A stretch of 64,000 bases of DNA, taken from the NCBI RefSeq assembly GCF_030445035.2, contig NC_080673.1, positions 40,172,365-40,236,364 on the forward strand. Reading direction: 5' to 3'. Both the position numbers and the translations under genes were made by a program. Below, piece by piece: positions 1 to 12,479 of the stretch; position 1 is the stretch's first letter, and every line of letters begins with the position of its first letter. Under the pieces are notes generated by a model. The model had not been told where the DNA came from and ran no database searches. It saw only the letters and a list, made by a program, of their open reading frames with translations. This DNA comes from Dasypus novemcinctus. Its lineage: Eukaryota > Chordata > Mammalia > Cingulata > Dasypodidae.

Positions 1-189
1 CCTTCTAAAAGATGCTGCAAACTCAAAGCTCGGCTCAAGGCTTGGTGGAGGACAATGTGCAAGCTATTAGGTCAGAGGAACATCAGCTGGTTTTGTTTAT
101 CCGGCAATACTCCAAGGATGATTTTTTTATAACCGACTTTTATTTATTGAGGAAAGTTCTTATTGTTACCACCTCGCTCCCTGGGCCAG

Positions 190-420
190 GCCCTGAGCAG
201 ACTGCCTATTCTGACTGCACAGATGTGGAAACCAGGGCACGGAGAAGATAAGTGATTTGTCTGCTGGGACCCAAAACAAGAGGTTCAGGCCGTGGTTTGA
301 AACAACCCCTCTCTCTTTCTAACAGGCAGGGTTGAGGAACCTAGAGCGACGCGCACAAAGCCGTCTGAACGGTGTCTCCCTGAGTGAAGTCCTGGATACA
401 GCTCCTGCCGTGCACACAAT
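190..420. repeat. Dispersed repeat, copy A
   Basis: This segment resembles 3225-3460 in the same orientation. Shared blocks include TGCACAGATGTGGAAAC, TTCAGGCCGTGGTTTGAAAC, CTCTTTCTAA and GCTCCTGCCGTG with small differences. The first part also resembles the MIR core, but the similarity runs well beyond it. The family is not identified. Confidence 0.6.
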
Positions 421-549
421 GGGTTCTGTGCTTCTGTATTGTTACCATCACCCAAATTGAAACATGGGAGAGTTCCGTTATCCCAGCGAGTTCCTTCCTG
501 CAAGAGCAATCACTGTGCTGATATCTGTCGCACTAGGTTAGTTTTGCCC

Positions 550-1550
550 ACGCTTGATGGTCATATAAATGGGGATATGCAGTAAGTACTCCTCCGTGTA
601 GCTGTGCACGTCAGTAGTTCATTCCTCTTAATTGCCCAGTCATGTTCCATTGCAGACTACACCTCAATTTGCTTACCCATTCTTCTAACGATGGACATCT
701 TGGTTTGTGTCCAGTTTGGGGCTATTATGAAGAAAGCCACTATGAAGAATATGGTGTAAGTTTTTTTGAGATCACATTCTTTCATTTCTCCTGGGTAAAT
801 ACCTAGAAAGCAGGATGGCTGGACAATAGGGCGGGTATCTGTTAAACCCCATAATGGGAAGAGGACTTGGCCCAATGGATAGGGCACCCGCCTACCACAT
901 GGGAGGTCCGCGGTTCAAACCCCGGGCCTCCTTGACCTGTGTGGAGCTGGCCCATGCACAGTGCTAATGCACGCAAGGAGTGCCCTGCCACGCAGGGGTG
1001 TCCCCATGTAGGGGAGCCCCACGCACAAGGAGTGTGCCCCCTAAGGAGAGCCGCCCAGTGCGAAAGAATGTGCAGCCTGCCCAGAAATGGCGCAGCACAC
1101 ACAGAGAGCTGACACAACATGACACAACAAAAAGAAACACAGATTCCCGGTGCTGCTGGTAAGGATAGAAGCAGTCACAGAAGAACACACAGCAAATGGA
1201 CGCAGAGAGCAGACAACTTGGGGGGGGATGGGAATAAATAAAAAATAAATCTAAACTTCATAAGAAACTCTCCAGCAGTTTTCCAAAGTGATTTTATAAT
1301 CGCTTCCTAAAGGGGTAAAAACCCTTTTGAAAAACCATTTGGCAATTTCTTAGAAAATGCTTGATCAGAGCTCTGCATATTATAGAAACCAGTGGAAATG
1401 GGCAACCCCTTCCCCGTGTCCTCTTTTAGTAAAAGGCCTCCCACCAGCAGCAGGCAAGGGCTCTAGCTGCTCCATATTCTCGCCAACACTTGGTATTGTC
1501 GGTCTTTTAATTCTAGCTATTCTAGCAGGTGTGAGGAGGAACAAAGATAA
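550..1550 (-). mobile_element. L1 LINE 3'-end fragment, interrupted
   Basis: Read on the minus strand, the sequence matches the eutherian L1 3' region. Landmarks on the plus strand are AGTAGTTCATTCCTCTT, GATGGACATCTTGG, GGGGCTATTATGAAGAA, then after the SINE TTTTCCAAAGTGA and TCTCGCCAACACTTGG. The DAS SINE at 855-1251 interrupts it, and roughly 1316-1440 does not fit the L1 pattern well. No L1 ORF is present. Confidence 0.85.
855..1251 (+). repeat. DAS SINE (armadillo), inserted in an L1
   Basis: The element starts with a tRNA-like head (GGACTTGGCCCAATGGATAG), has a B-box-like GGTTCAAACCCCGG, a long GC-rich body and an A-rich tail. Imperfect target duplications TAAACCCCATAA (843-854) and TAAACTTCATAA (1252-1263) flank it and fix its limits. 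It has a single head. Confidence 0.93.
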
Positions 1551-1557
1551 TCCCTAC

Positions 1558-2469
1558 TGTTGTAGAATTTGAGAGAGATTCAATGATTTGCGTATAGAAA
1601 GGCCAGGACTCAAGAATGATTTTGAGAAGGAAAAATGGTTTATTGATGGACTGGCGGACTCAGGAGAGTTCTGCTTCAATCCTGAGCCTGGAACAAGATT
1701 TTCAAGGGCCTTTTATACAGGGTGGAAAGGCAAATGGTGCTTTTATCAAAGAAAACTACTTTCTTTGTTAGTTAAGTCTTTGCCTGAGTACCAGGTAGGT
1801 TTTGAATTAACATATCCCCCACATCTCAGGTGAGCTTGAATTAGCATCTTGCCCACATCCTGTCTGGATGCAACCTTGAATACACATTTAGTCTTTCATC
1901 CTTTCTGAACATTCAAAGCCCATAGGGCCTATATCACTTAACTGGATTCCTAGAGACTAGGCACACTTGGATACAAAATTAGATGATTTTGAATTTATGC
2001 ACAGGCTATATTATATTTCCCATCCGAGGCCAAGTCAAAGTCCCCTTAAGTTTCGGCATCACCACCAGCAGAGTCTCCCTGGCCTGACTGGTGTGTATAT
2101 AGAGTTTGCATTGCTCAATGGCCTCCCGGGACTGGAGTCATTGCCATCGTCACCAAGGGCAGGACTGCAGCCTTTCACCGTCCCACACGCACAAGTCGGG
2201 ACAGACAGCTTACATTATCTGTGAAGAGACAAAGAGCCTCCCACCCATAGCCCACATCCCCACCACGACCACCGCCTTCCAACCCTTCTGTCTTCGGCTC
2301 TGGGCTCCGGCAGGGGTTTCCGTGGCCACCAGCCGCTTCCCAGCCAGCTGTCTCAGAACTTCTCTCTCTTCGCTTCCTGGGCCCCCATCTCCAGCCTGGG
2401 CCTCTCCGAATCATCTCAAGTTCTGCTCTGAGATGCCACTGGCTTGTGCACAAACCTTTACTTCCTTCA
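1558..2469 (-). mobile_element. Solo LTR of an endogenous retrovirus-like element
   Basis: On the minus strand the element begins TGAAGG and ends CAACA and so has TG...CA ends. It carries a TATA box (CTGTATAAAAGG, about 1724-1711) followed about 80 bp later by AATAAA (near 1640), the order expected for U3, R and U5. The 5-bp sequence CCTAC flanks both ends (1553-1557 and 2470-2474) and looks like a target duplication. No internal viral genes are present. The family is not identified, and part of the long U3 could be a nested insertion. Confidence 0.7.
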
Positions 2470-2474
2470 CCTAC

Positions 2475-3224
2475 AGAAATAAGATCTAAAATCCTTCGCT
2501 GGACTTACAAGAACCCCGGCGGCCTGGTCTGTGCCTGCCCTTCCGACCTCACCTTCCTCAGCCTCCCTACAACGCCCTGCTCCAGACACGCCTGCTGCTC
2601 GGTCCCTTGGCACCCTGATCCCTTTTGGAGGGTGAGGGAGGGGGGAATTATGACCCTGAGGGCACTGCCCCCTCCAGAGTCGCAGCCCCTGCCAACACCG
2701 CTACAAATCGGGCTCGCAACCATTGTGAGTTAAACGAGGTGGGGTATCAGCCACAGGACAATCACTGCCCCCCACCCCTCTGCCCTCCCATCTCCTAGCC
2801 CTGCCGCTGATCTGCCAGATCCATCCTGAGGTAGGAATTAGGAAGGGACACTCCCTAACTGTGCGCTTTTATTTTCAGCACACCGCCACCCTTTTCCAGG
2901 CTGCCCGCCCTGGCCCCTTCCGAAGGCCGGCACTGGCCGAGGTCTGTGTCTGGAAGCTGTGGGCAGCGCAGATAAGGCGTGCCTGGGTGAAGAGGGACTG
3001 TTTTGGCTGCTGGAAAGCAGAGCCCCGGGACCTCCTCGGTTGTCTAGCCATTGGAACAATGGGATTCCGCCCTCTGGGGACCTGCTCCGGGCTGTCCCAG
3101 GGGCCTAACTCGCAGCTGTTATCACTGGACGCGAGCCAGACTGCCAGGCATGCTGCTCACGTCCCGCTGTCCTGCTGTCCGCATGCCTGGCTGTGCGGCA
3201 GGACTGGCCAGGAGCCCCAGCTCC
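2475..3224. other. Unassigned intergenic DNA
   Basis: This GC-rich stretch has no gene, splice-site pattern or repeat that I can name. The open reading frames in it are short and not recognisable. Confidence 0.5.
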
Positions 3225-3460
3225 ACCCCACTGCCTACCCTGCCTATCCTGGCTGCACAGATGTAGAAACTGAGGCACAGAGAAACTGAGTGACTCAGGT
3301 GCCAGAACTCACAACGCAAGGCTCAGGCTGTGGTTTTGAAACGGCTCCCCCTTCTCTTTCTAAGAGGAAAGTTTGACAAACCTAGCACAGACACACACGA
3401 AGCCTTCTGAGCGGCGTTTCCCAGAAGAGTGGGCTCCTACAAACACGATTCCTGCCGTGT
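3225..3460. repeat. Dispersed repeat, copy B
   Basis: This is the partner of the segment at 190-420. It carries TGCACAGATGTAGAAAC, CTCAGGCTGTGGTTTTGAAA, TTCTCTTTCTAAGAGG and ATTCCTGCCGTG. Copies A and B share order and orientation but differ by many substitutions and small indels. Confidence 0.6.
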
Positions 3461-5699
3461 GCCCACCGGAAAAAAGAGGGGCGGGGGGCGGTTCTAGGGT
3501 CAAATTTGGAAATCATTGAATACAAATTTAATCTAAATTTAATCTGAGAAGACCTGCAGTCAAGAAAACATTTTAACCCATGATTTCTCATATTTAATTT
3601 TGACTTGATGGTTTTGGAAAGAGGTCTTCGTTTGTCATTTCTTTGTACAAATATTTACATGCCCAGCACCGGGAGCCAGGGGGGAACAGGGAAGACACAG
3701 TCCCTGCCCTCCTGGCACTCACAGCTCGATGGAGAAGGAATAAAAACCAACATTTATTGATGTGAAAAGCTGTCTTTCCCTGTAAACATGTAAGAATTTC
3801 TGAGGCAGGGAGAGGGCCTGGGGCAAGAGATCAGCTAAGAATTTGCAGGTGTTTATCAGAACCAGATAATGGTCAGAAGCCACTGGAAGTGGGATGAGGA
3901 AGTGGGGTGAGGAATCGTGGGGGAGAGGGACTTATCAGGGAGTGAGAGAGGCCAGAGGGAGTGGGACAGGCTGAGAGGGCAGGCGGGATGGCAGCCCTCG
4001 GGAGGCACAGGGGCCACAGGCCTGGCCAGCTCCACATCCCTAGGCTGTATCCAAATCATGCTGAAGGCAGGAAAAGGGCAGGACGAATGGGGCCTTGGCA
4101 GGGGCCAGCCACCTCTCAGCAGCAGGCCCCTGGGGGACGCTGTGTGAGGTCCCTAATCCTCCCTGGTGGAGATGGGCATGTTCTACTCTTTTTTTTTTTT
4201 ACCTTCTCCAGGAGACAGCCCTTCCCTCCAAAACGGTGATTTGAGTGAAAAAAGGGACATAGGAGAAAGGAAAGAGCCCTAGAGCAGACCACCTACCTGG
4301 GACCTCCCAGCTCCCCGCATCCCTGCCCCACCCCATGTGGAGCTCCACGGAATCAGGGGTGCTGTTATTTAAATGCCCTCCTTCCTCCCAGGAGAGTGAC
4401 CCTCCTGAGGCCACCCTCCCAAACTCCATCCCCCCTGCCCCAGCTCCCAGCGAGACGAGCTTGCCCCAGTTTCCCAGGACTGGCCAGGCTGCAGCGCCAA
4501 AAGTGCCACGTCCCAGGAACCCTGCCAGTTCTGGGGGCCACTCCAGCTTTGGGGTTTTTCCAAGGGCTCCTCTCAGCACCCAGGGGCTCTTAGCGCCTCA
4601 CGCTGGACTCATCTGCAAGGACTTTGCTCCAGGGACCCCCTCACCATTCCAGAGGGAGCTGCTGGGGGAGGTGATCCCAAACCCACCAGCCACATGGGAC
4701 TTTGTCATCCTGGCCTGGGAAAAGGAGGGGGCCACTTTTACCAGGGACCGTGAGGAAAGCGAGGAACAAGCTAATGGCAAAGCCAGATTAAATCCCAGGC
4801 CTGGCCAACTCCAGAGCCCATTCTCTGAAAAGGCAGCCTCGGTGCAAAATGCCCACCCACTCAGGATGGGTGAGTGGCAGAGCTGCAAATAGATTTTTAA
4901 AAAGCTCTCCAGGTGGTTCTGACACATCCTCCACCCCCATCACCCCCCTGAGAGCCACTTGCTCTTAAAAACCGGGGGATAGGGAAAAAGAGATGGGCTT
5001 GAGCTTTTGCAAATGCACTTAAACGTCTAGATCTATAAATCTCTCGGGAGCATTCCCGCAGCTGCCTTGGGGTCAGAACTGCTCCCTTGTACACCTCTCC
5101 CAGGAGGGATTAGACTGGGAAGGTGGCATATTTCAAAGGCAGCTGTTCACGGCCCCTTCAGAAACACGGAGCCGTATAACGGGAGCTTTCCTCTGGGCGT
5201 TGCTTGCGGTGCACGCCAAGGCCGCCAAGGGATCCCGTGAGCCTGCACAAGTCAGCGCCAAGGGCTTGGTCTCCCCAACAGAAGAGTCTGTTTCTCACTC
5301 TCCTTATGAATGCATCTATGCTCGGCTTACTTTGAAATTTTTAGGGGCTCTTGGAACACAGGCGCCTCTAGGAAAGGCTTAGGGCATTGCTAAACTTCCC
5401 CCCAGAATATCTCTTGTGCCCAGTTGTGAAAATAAACATACCTCTGGTCCTATCTATAAGTCCAGGGAAGTATTTCCTTAATATCTCTTAATCTCTCTTA
5501 GTTAATAGAACATGAAGAAATCTCTGGTATTTTCTATAATTCAAGGAAGTATTTCCTCGGGCTCTTACTAGGAGAAAAAGGAGGCAGTTTTCGCTCACTT
5601 GCCATTGCCTTTTTGGGTTTTCCACAGGAACCCTTACCCGGCCATGAATTCCCATTGGTCTCCTGAGCCAGCTTTGTTCTCTGAGCCCCAGCCTTCCTG
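3461..5699. other. Unassigned intergenic DNA
   Basis: No gene is recognised. A segment near 3660-3760 resembles a common ancient mammalian repeat pattern (GACACAGTCCCTGCCCTCCT) of uncertain family. Homopolymer T sits at about 4190-4200. Otherwise the sequence is plain and moderately GC-rich. Confidence 0.5.
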
Positions 5700-5990
5700 T
5701 TCAGCTTTCACTTGCATTTATTGAGTACCTACTATACCCAGAGTACTGGCTAAGGGCCTTCCCACACGGATGTGCTCCCTGAGGTCCCTCCGTGCCAATA
5801 TCTTATTTATGTCTGAATCCCCCAGACTGGTCTTAGTGCCTGCACTCAAAACGGGTTTTATTATTGTAGTTAGCATTAAGTCACTTAGCTTTCATTAAGC
5901 ACCCTGAAATGAGAGTCTTTCCACTTAACAGGGAAGGCTCAGAGGGTTCACTGACTTTCGCAGCCAGAAAGTGACACTGCAGGTTGTCCC
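5700..5990 (-). repeat. MIR SINE fragment
   Basis: The plus strand reads TTTATTGAGTACCTACTATA followed further on by a diverged lower-case MIR core with CAGCCAGAAAGTGACA. This is the antisense MIR pattern and is old and diverged. Confidence 0.6.
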
Positions 5991-8635
5991 TGCCCTGAGC
6001 CCAGGGCTCCTCCCGGGCGACTCCAGTTTTCTCAGGTGAACGACTTTCCTCATAGGCTAAACACATACAAACCCCAGTCAGTGCCAGATGGACGCATGAA
6101 GAGATGGGGTGACCTCTGAGTGACAGCTAGCTTGGAGTGGGTCAGCCACTCAAAAGAGGGGGGTCACCTTCGCTCCGTGCTGTCCAGTCAGGTTTCCTAG
6201 AGGAAGAGGCCCTTGAACTTGGTCCTAAAGGGCGGCGGAGGTCTCCGGGCATCTGGGGCAGTGGGAGGCAGCTGGCCTCTCCCAGCCTGACTGGCAGTTT
6301 GGGTGGCCTGGGCCTGGGGGTTGGTACGTGTGTGGTGGGGGAGAGGGTGGGAGTCAGCGATAGAAACCGAAGGGTCCTCCCTGCCCTTTACCCGCCTGAT
6401 CCTTTGCCCTTGCACAGATAGTGCTGCCTCCCCAGCCTCAGAGAGGGCTTTTGCCAAATTAGCTGTAAGCGGCAGGACTCTGCAAGGGAAGGATTTATAA
6501 AGTGGAACCTGAAGGGGTTTCGTTTTGCTGCTTTCTGGGGTTCTCAAACCTCCTTCCTCTCCATGAGCACTTCTCTCCCGGCTGAGTGGAAGTGCTGGGA
6601 GTCCCAGGGCCATGCAGATCCCTCTCTCCTCTGGTGCCCTGGACAGCACCCACTGTGAGGGGCAGGGGCCAACTGGGTGGCAGGTTGAGGGAGAATGGGC
6701 CGTGCCAAGACTTAATGCCAGGTCCTTTGCCGGAAACTTCAGTAAATCTCCCGGAGCACAACCACGTGTGTCGGTACTGCTACCTCTTCGAAGGAGCCAT
6801 TGGAGTGAAAAAGGCTCTGGCAAAAACACAGACACGAAGAACTGCAATCCTGCTCACTGGAAAGTCTGGCTGGCGAACAGAGCTCTGCCCTTGGTAGGCT
6901 GCGCCAGTTCCCAAGAGCCCCCGCCTTGCAGGAGCATTTTGGAGTTTCAAAGGTGGCTGCTATCCCTTCTTTCCCTGTGTTCTCCCTCCCTCTCAACAGC
7001 CCCTACCTATAGTCCTTTAAAAGGTTCAAAAAGGGGACGCTTTACTTCTAGCCACTGAGCGAGAACCCCTGCTCTTTGTGTACAGGCCAATCTGATCCAG
7101 GTTTCCTCGAATGCCCTGGAGAACGTTCCTCGGAGGGCATCTTCCTCTCATGTCCAAGCTTCAGAGGCTGAAGGTCGAGTTTGGTACTTTACACCTCTTC
7201 CTTCATTCCTATCCACCCCCAAGATGCCATGCTTCTTGCCTTCTTGGCTCACCGTGAAGATTTCTAGGCCTCCTGTGTCTAGGAGCTGTGATACAGGAGT
7301 GATACATGAGTTTGCTTGGCTGGCTTGCTTTCGTGTCCCAATATGCTCTTCACAGTTCCTGAGCCCACTGCCCTTACGAATGAGCATGGATCAGATAAGA
7401 GAGAAGGTTTCCTGGGAATCCTCCTTTTCTTCCCCTACAGTGAAAGCACGAAAGCACGGCAGTGGATGTCTCTTTAGACACGTGCCATTCCAACTCAGCT
7501 GCGATTGAAGTCCAAAAGGCCCGGGTCCCCCACCCCCGGGAATTCTGCTCACTTTCTAAGTGACATGGGAATTTTGAATTAAAAAAAAAAAAAAGGTCAA
7601 ACACTGCTATGAGTCACTGCACTTTGAGGGAGGGGTAGGAGGAAATTCTCCTCCACTCCTTCCTCCTACCTCTGGTTCTCAAGGGCTAAACTGGTCGTCT
7701 CTGCAAAGCAGGCTTTTCTTGGTAGTGCCTGAACTCAAGTCCCCTCTTGGGCTGACTCTGAAGAGCATGCAGCAAACCAGACCTGCCGGCCCTGTTTGTG
7801 GTGAAACCGTGCCATGGGGGATTAACTCGGTGGAGCTGGAAAGTGAAGAATGGCCTGGAAGCCTCTTCAGCTGGCAAGGGCGCTGGTCCCCGAGGCCCAG
7901 GGGGCTACAGTGTGTCTCCGCTGCCAGCCTCTGCCTCGTGCCCAGGTCCCTTGGCTCTGCCAGCAGCGGTTGAGGGCTCGGCGAGCCCAGCTGCCCCAGG
8001 GCTCTCCCTTCCAGGGAATCTACTGTCCTCCTACCCACCTGGGCTTTCAGCAAAGGCCCGGAGGCCCCTACGGCGCTTTGAACTCCAACAGAATGCACTG
8101 GGTGAAAGGCTCTTTCCTTTTCCTGCTGCTTTGTGTTCTCCAGAGCTTCTGCCATTGTTTGGTGCAGGTTTTTAATAAAGATCTCCCTTCCTAGAGGCTG
8201 CAACCACAGCAAAGGAAGTTTTCTCGGAACTTTGCAAGCCCGCACCTGTTAGAGTCCAAAAAAGCCCGGAGTCCCAGATTCTATGATATGGGGCACTTTG
8301 AATTTTTAAAAAAGCAATTGTTTGAACTTCTTGTGTGCTCCTTCTATGGAGAGAAAGAGACTCGAGGTGATCTGGTTCTACAGCTTCATCTCGCGGTGAG
8401 GGAAGCTGAAGCCCAGGCAAGGGCGGTGTTGAGGCCCACGCCACACCGTTCACGGCGGGACGAGGACGGCCCCGAGCTCCACACGCTCAGAGACCCCTTC
8501 GGGCCACGGTCAGCTTGTCCTGTTATATTTTCAGGGCAGCCGTCACAGAATCTGAAATTTTGGCTATCTTTACATGATTGTTCTCTGCCCTTCCTCCACC
8601 CACACACACCCACGAGCGTCTGAGCTCTTTAATGC
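5991..8635. other. Unassigned intergenic DNA
   Basis: I see no recognisable gene or repeat. The long ORFs on both strands (up to about 216 codons) match nothing known to me, have no flanking splice or promoter logic, and are likely due to GC content. Confidence 0.5.
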
Positions 8636-8735
8636 AGGAATTTTTTCTCTCTCATCTCCACCACATCCCTATGCCTGGAACAGTGCCTGACACACAGTAG
8701 GACCTCAACACGTATTCGTTGATGGATTGACAGAC
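8636..8735 (+). repeat. L2 LINE 3'-end fragment
   Basis: The segment has the L2 tail pattern: ATGCCTGGAACAGTGCCTGA, then ACACAGTAGGACCTCAACA. Confidence 0.7.
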
Positions 8736-11149
8736 TCTGAGCCCCGTGAACTTTTGGTGACTCGGCTCTGCCTTTCAAGGGCCGGTGAACCAAGCGTCTA
8801 AGAAGAAACCCCAACCTAGAAACTGGCTCGGGTCAAAAGAAAGGCTCATCCTTTCTAGTCTCTTTTACTTAAATGGAATGGGCTAGTCACAAGTTGGACA
8901 AATAAGGAGAACAGGGCTGTGAGTCACTCTCTTGGCTCCTACCTCTGGCACCCAAAGAGGTTACCTCACCCTCCTCAAGGCAAGAGGAACTGCTGGGTTA
9001 CTCACCTGCCAGGCGAGCTCAGAGCCCCGCTCCGAGTTCTCCCCGGAAGTCCACGGGGCCGTGCGGAGAAACCAAAGCGAGCAGCAGCACGTGTGCATGG
9101 ATCCACTTGTCGAACAAGTGTGCGCGTGGAGTCTGGTCTATGTGCAGAGAAAAGGCCCCAGAGAGACGCATATTCCAAGGGGTGCCATTAACAGCAGACG
9201 CCCCTGGAGGGCGTGGCTTTGGGGTGTGGGTGTTCAGAGAGAAACTCTTAACTTTATACATTATACATTGTGTAGCACAGATATTTCGATTAAAAACTAT
9301 CGTGATTAATTTTTAAAAAATAAGTTCTCCCTGAGACTCCAAAATGGTCAAGCTGTCCAATCCCCAGCTCCCCCTCCCCTCCTCCACCTCTTCCCTTCCT
9401 TCCTGGTCTACCTGGGCTGCAGGTAGACCCAGGCTCTCAGAAATCTAGGCTAAGCCTTAGCAAAACGGCTGACTTCAAATACAGCATGCTAGGCTTCCAA
9501 GGGTTAGAGCCCAGAGGAAGGAGGTCAGAGGTTTCTTTGACCAGTGGCCAAACAGCTTGCTGGGTTCCACGGACACAAAGTGCCCCTTTAACCCCACACC
9601 CCCTTTCCTTCTATCCACTTCCCAGTCCTTCACGGCCTTAAAATGATTTAACCTCTAAGGCGACAGGGCCCTCTCCTATCAGCAAACACCCCGACGCTAA
9701 CAATATGCGATGTGGCAGCACTTCCCAGACTCTGGGTGGCATCTGAGTCCCCTCTGTGGTTTTTGTTCTGATTGTGCCTGGCTGAATCCCCTCAGGGTCT
9801 ACCTCCATGCAGCCCAGGTAGGAGAGGAAGTGAGAGAGAAGAGAGGAGGTGAAGGAGGAAGTGGGAGCAGCAGAACTGTCACAGGGCGGACTGGTTTTAA
9901 AAACCAACGGAATTTATTGCTTTTTTATGTAAAAGGTAGGTTCCCTGTTGACTCTGATGCCTCCCTAGCAGAGGTCCAAGGCCATGTGTCACTCTAGTTG
10001 AGCAGGGTGGAAAGCTTTTCCCAACTCTCGTTTCCACTGCTGGGTTGAGATCACTTGACCCGCCTTCAGGGAGGGTGTGGGAGTGCTGGAGCGCAGCAGG
10101 AGGGGAGCAGGGCGCCCCAGCTTCCAAATGACAGCGGAGGCTAATTTTGGGCTCCGTTTCTAAGCATAGGGAGCTCACTCCTGCCAGGGAGCTGGCTGTC
10201 CCCGGCGTTTTGCTGGGTTGATGGGGCTGTGCTGGCAACAGATTTCACCACTCTCTGAAGGGGTCTGGGGTCGCCGACGCTGAGGGCAAGGGTGGCCGAG
10301 GCCACCTGGCAATAGCTCTAAGGTCAGAGGACAAAGGAAAGATTCAAAGGAAACAAACCAACCGAGAGGGGGCGAGAGGGGGCGGGTGGCGAGGGCAGGC
10401 GACCTCCCGCGGCCAATAGAGCACCCGCCCTTGTGAGCAGGGGGAAGCTTCCCCTGCAGGGGTCCCCAGGCTCCTAAAGGGAACGACCCTCAAGGCAAGA
10501 GCTGTTTTCCAGAAACAAGAAAGGGCCTCTGGGCAAATTGCTCAGCCTGGCCTAGAAGATGGGGACAGGTCCTGCCCACCCCACCCTAGGAAGGTTTTTG
10601 GGGCTCCCTGGCTCTCCCCGTCCTCGGGAGGACGGGGCCTCACTGATGGCCCTGAACAGGGACCCCACGGCCAGGGGCAGGGTCCTCCTCCAAGCTGGGG
10701 GCGCCTCCTCCACGCGTGTGCCATGGGGGGGAGGGCTTTTTCTCTCCCCTCCTGACACTGAAACCTGAGAAGAAGGCTTTTAACTAGGGCCATCGTGACG
10801 ACCGACCCACACCGAGGAGGTCTCACTACCCCGTGGAGAAATAATTACCTCTCTGCTTACTTCAAGGTTCACTTTGCTGAAGAGAAATTTTCTTTTCCTC
10901 TCCACCCATTCACCCAACTGGACTTTCAGGCTCTGCGGCTCTCTGGGAAAGTGTCTGGGGGTGGCGGCCCTTCAGGGCTCCATTCTCACTCCTCCCTGCC
11001 TGCTAGCACCTGGGTTCTGGATGCCCAGGGCCAGCCTTCGCTCAGCACATCTGTGTAGAGCGCCGGCTCGGCTCCTCTCCCCCAGGTGGCCAAAGCGCCG
11101 ACTCGCCAGCCCAAGCCACAGGCCCCAATCTGCACTTGACCTCTGTCGC
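8736..11149. other. Unassigned intergenic DNA
   Basis: No gene or named repeat is recognised. A short G-rich direct repeat (GAGAGGGGGC twice) lies near 10364-10385. The stretch is moderately GC-rich. Confidence 0.5.
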
Positions 11150-11795
11150 CAGCCACGCCCTCCTCGCCTCTGCCCCTCCTCGCCTCTACTCACCGCTGCC
11201 ACCTGGTCAGGGCCTCGCCTCCTCCCATCTGAACCAAGGCAACGGCCTCGCAGCTTCCTTGCCTGCCTCGTCTCTTTCCTCACCAAATACCTCCAAAGAA
11301 TTTTCTACAGTACAAATTTTGTTCCTGACACTCCCCTGCTTGTGAGGCTTGGGTGACTCCTCTGTCCCCGGGATCAAGTCCACGGGATAAGGCCTCACGT
11401 CCCTCGGAGCCTCACCTCCCTGCTCGCCACCCAGGCACCCAGCCTCCAGCCGGGAACCTCATAGTCCAGAGACACGGAGCTCCAGGCCTGAACTCTCTGC
11501 CCTCGGTCAGACCTCTCGGCAGGTTGCCTCTAACTTAGAACACCCTTCACCCATCGCCTTCCAGACAAAATCCAGCCCCCAGTGTGACCTCTTCAACGTT
11601 GCCAGAGCTAACTGCCCACTCTGTTCTGCCACCAACGCTGGGGAGATGACTTGTCTTTTCTAACTAGTTTCTAAGTGTATAGTGATCTATCTTCATGTCC
11701 ACCTCGCCCAGTAGACGGTGAGCTCCTAGAGGGCTCTCTATCCCAGGTCCCAGCATAGGGAGGGACACACAGGTGATGCTCAATGAATGGGAAAG
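11150..11795 (+). repeat. L2 LINE 3' fragment
   Basis: The sequence follows the L2 3' region in order: a C/T-rich part (about 11160-11340), ACTCCCCTGCTTGTGAGGCT, then GTAGACGGTGAGCTCCTAGA and GTGATGCTCAATGAATG at the end. It is diverged but collinear over about 650 bp. A GGGA/GAGA-rich tract follows. Confidence 0.75.
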
Positions 11796-11992
11796 GGAGG
11801 GAGGGAAGAGGAGGAAAGACAGAGAGAGGAAGGTACTCGCTTAGATGCTAAACTGGAGGTCAAAAGCTTCTCTAAGGCGAAAGTTGTATCTAAGGTTCAT
11901 GGCCAGGTCTAGGGCAAAGCAAGGGAGATCCCAGTTCTCAGAGTAGTACATGTGCTGCGCTGACACCTGACAGCAAGGCTTCCTTAAATTTT

Positions 11993-12363
11993 TTTTTCAA
12001 AGATTTATTTTATTTATTTATTCCACCCCCTCGTTGTTTGTGCTCACTGTGAGCTCTCTGTGTCCATTCGCTGTGTGCTCGTCTTCTCTTTAGGAGGCAC
12101 CAGGAACCAAACCTGGGACCTTCCATGTGGGAGAGAGGTGCTCAACTGCTTGAGCCCCCTCCACTCTCTGCTTTGGTGTGTCTCTCATTGTCTTTCCTCT
12201 TTTGTCTCCTTGTTGCATCATCTTGTTGCGTCAGCTCACTGTGCCTGCCCATCGCATCAGCTGTCTCTCTCTTGCTCGTTTTCTCCAGGAGGCACTGGGA
12301 ACCGAACACAGTACCTCCAATATGGTAGGCAGGAGCTCAATTGCTTGAGCCACATCTGCTTCC
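11993..12363 (-). repeat. DAS SINE, dimeric form
   Basis: On the minus strand there are two tRNA-like heads (near 12363-12290 and 12165-12090) and an A-rich tail. A perfect 14-bp target duplication, CTTCCTTAAATTTT, lies at 11979-11992 and 12364-12377, so this is a well-preserved insertion. Confidence 0.93.
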
Positions 12364-12479
12364 CTTCCTTAAATTTTGCACCCTAGGGTGCCTCTCTTCC
12401 CTCACCCAAGCCCTGTCCTTGCTGAGGCTTTATTCTGATTCCTCCCAATCAAGTCCTCTCACTGGTTGCTAAATTCACT

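Noticed and set aside
855-960. tRNA-like sequence with A- and B-box
   Set aside because: It is the head of a DAS SINE, with a long body, A-rich tail and target duplications, rather than a tRNA gene. The same holds for the other seven copies.
6197-6847. 216-codon minus-strand ORF
   Set aside because: The protein is not recognisable and the region shows no gene structure.
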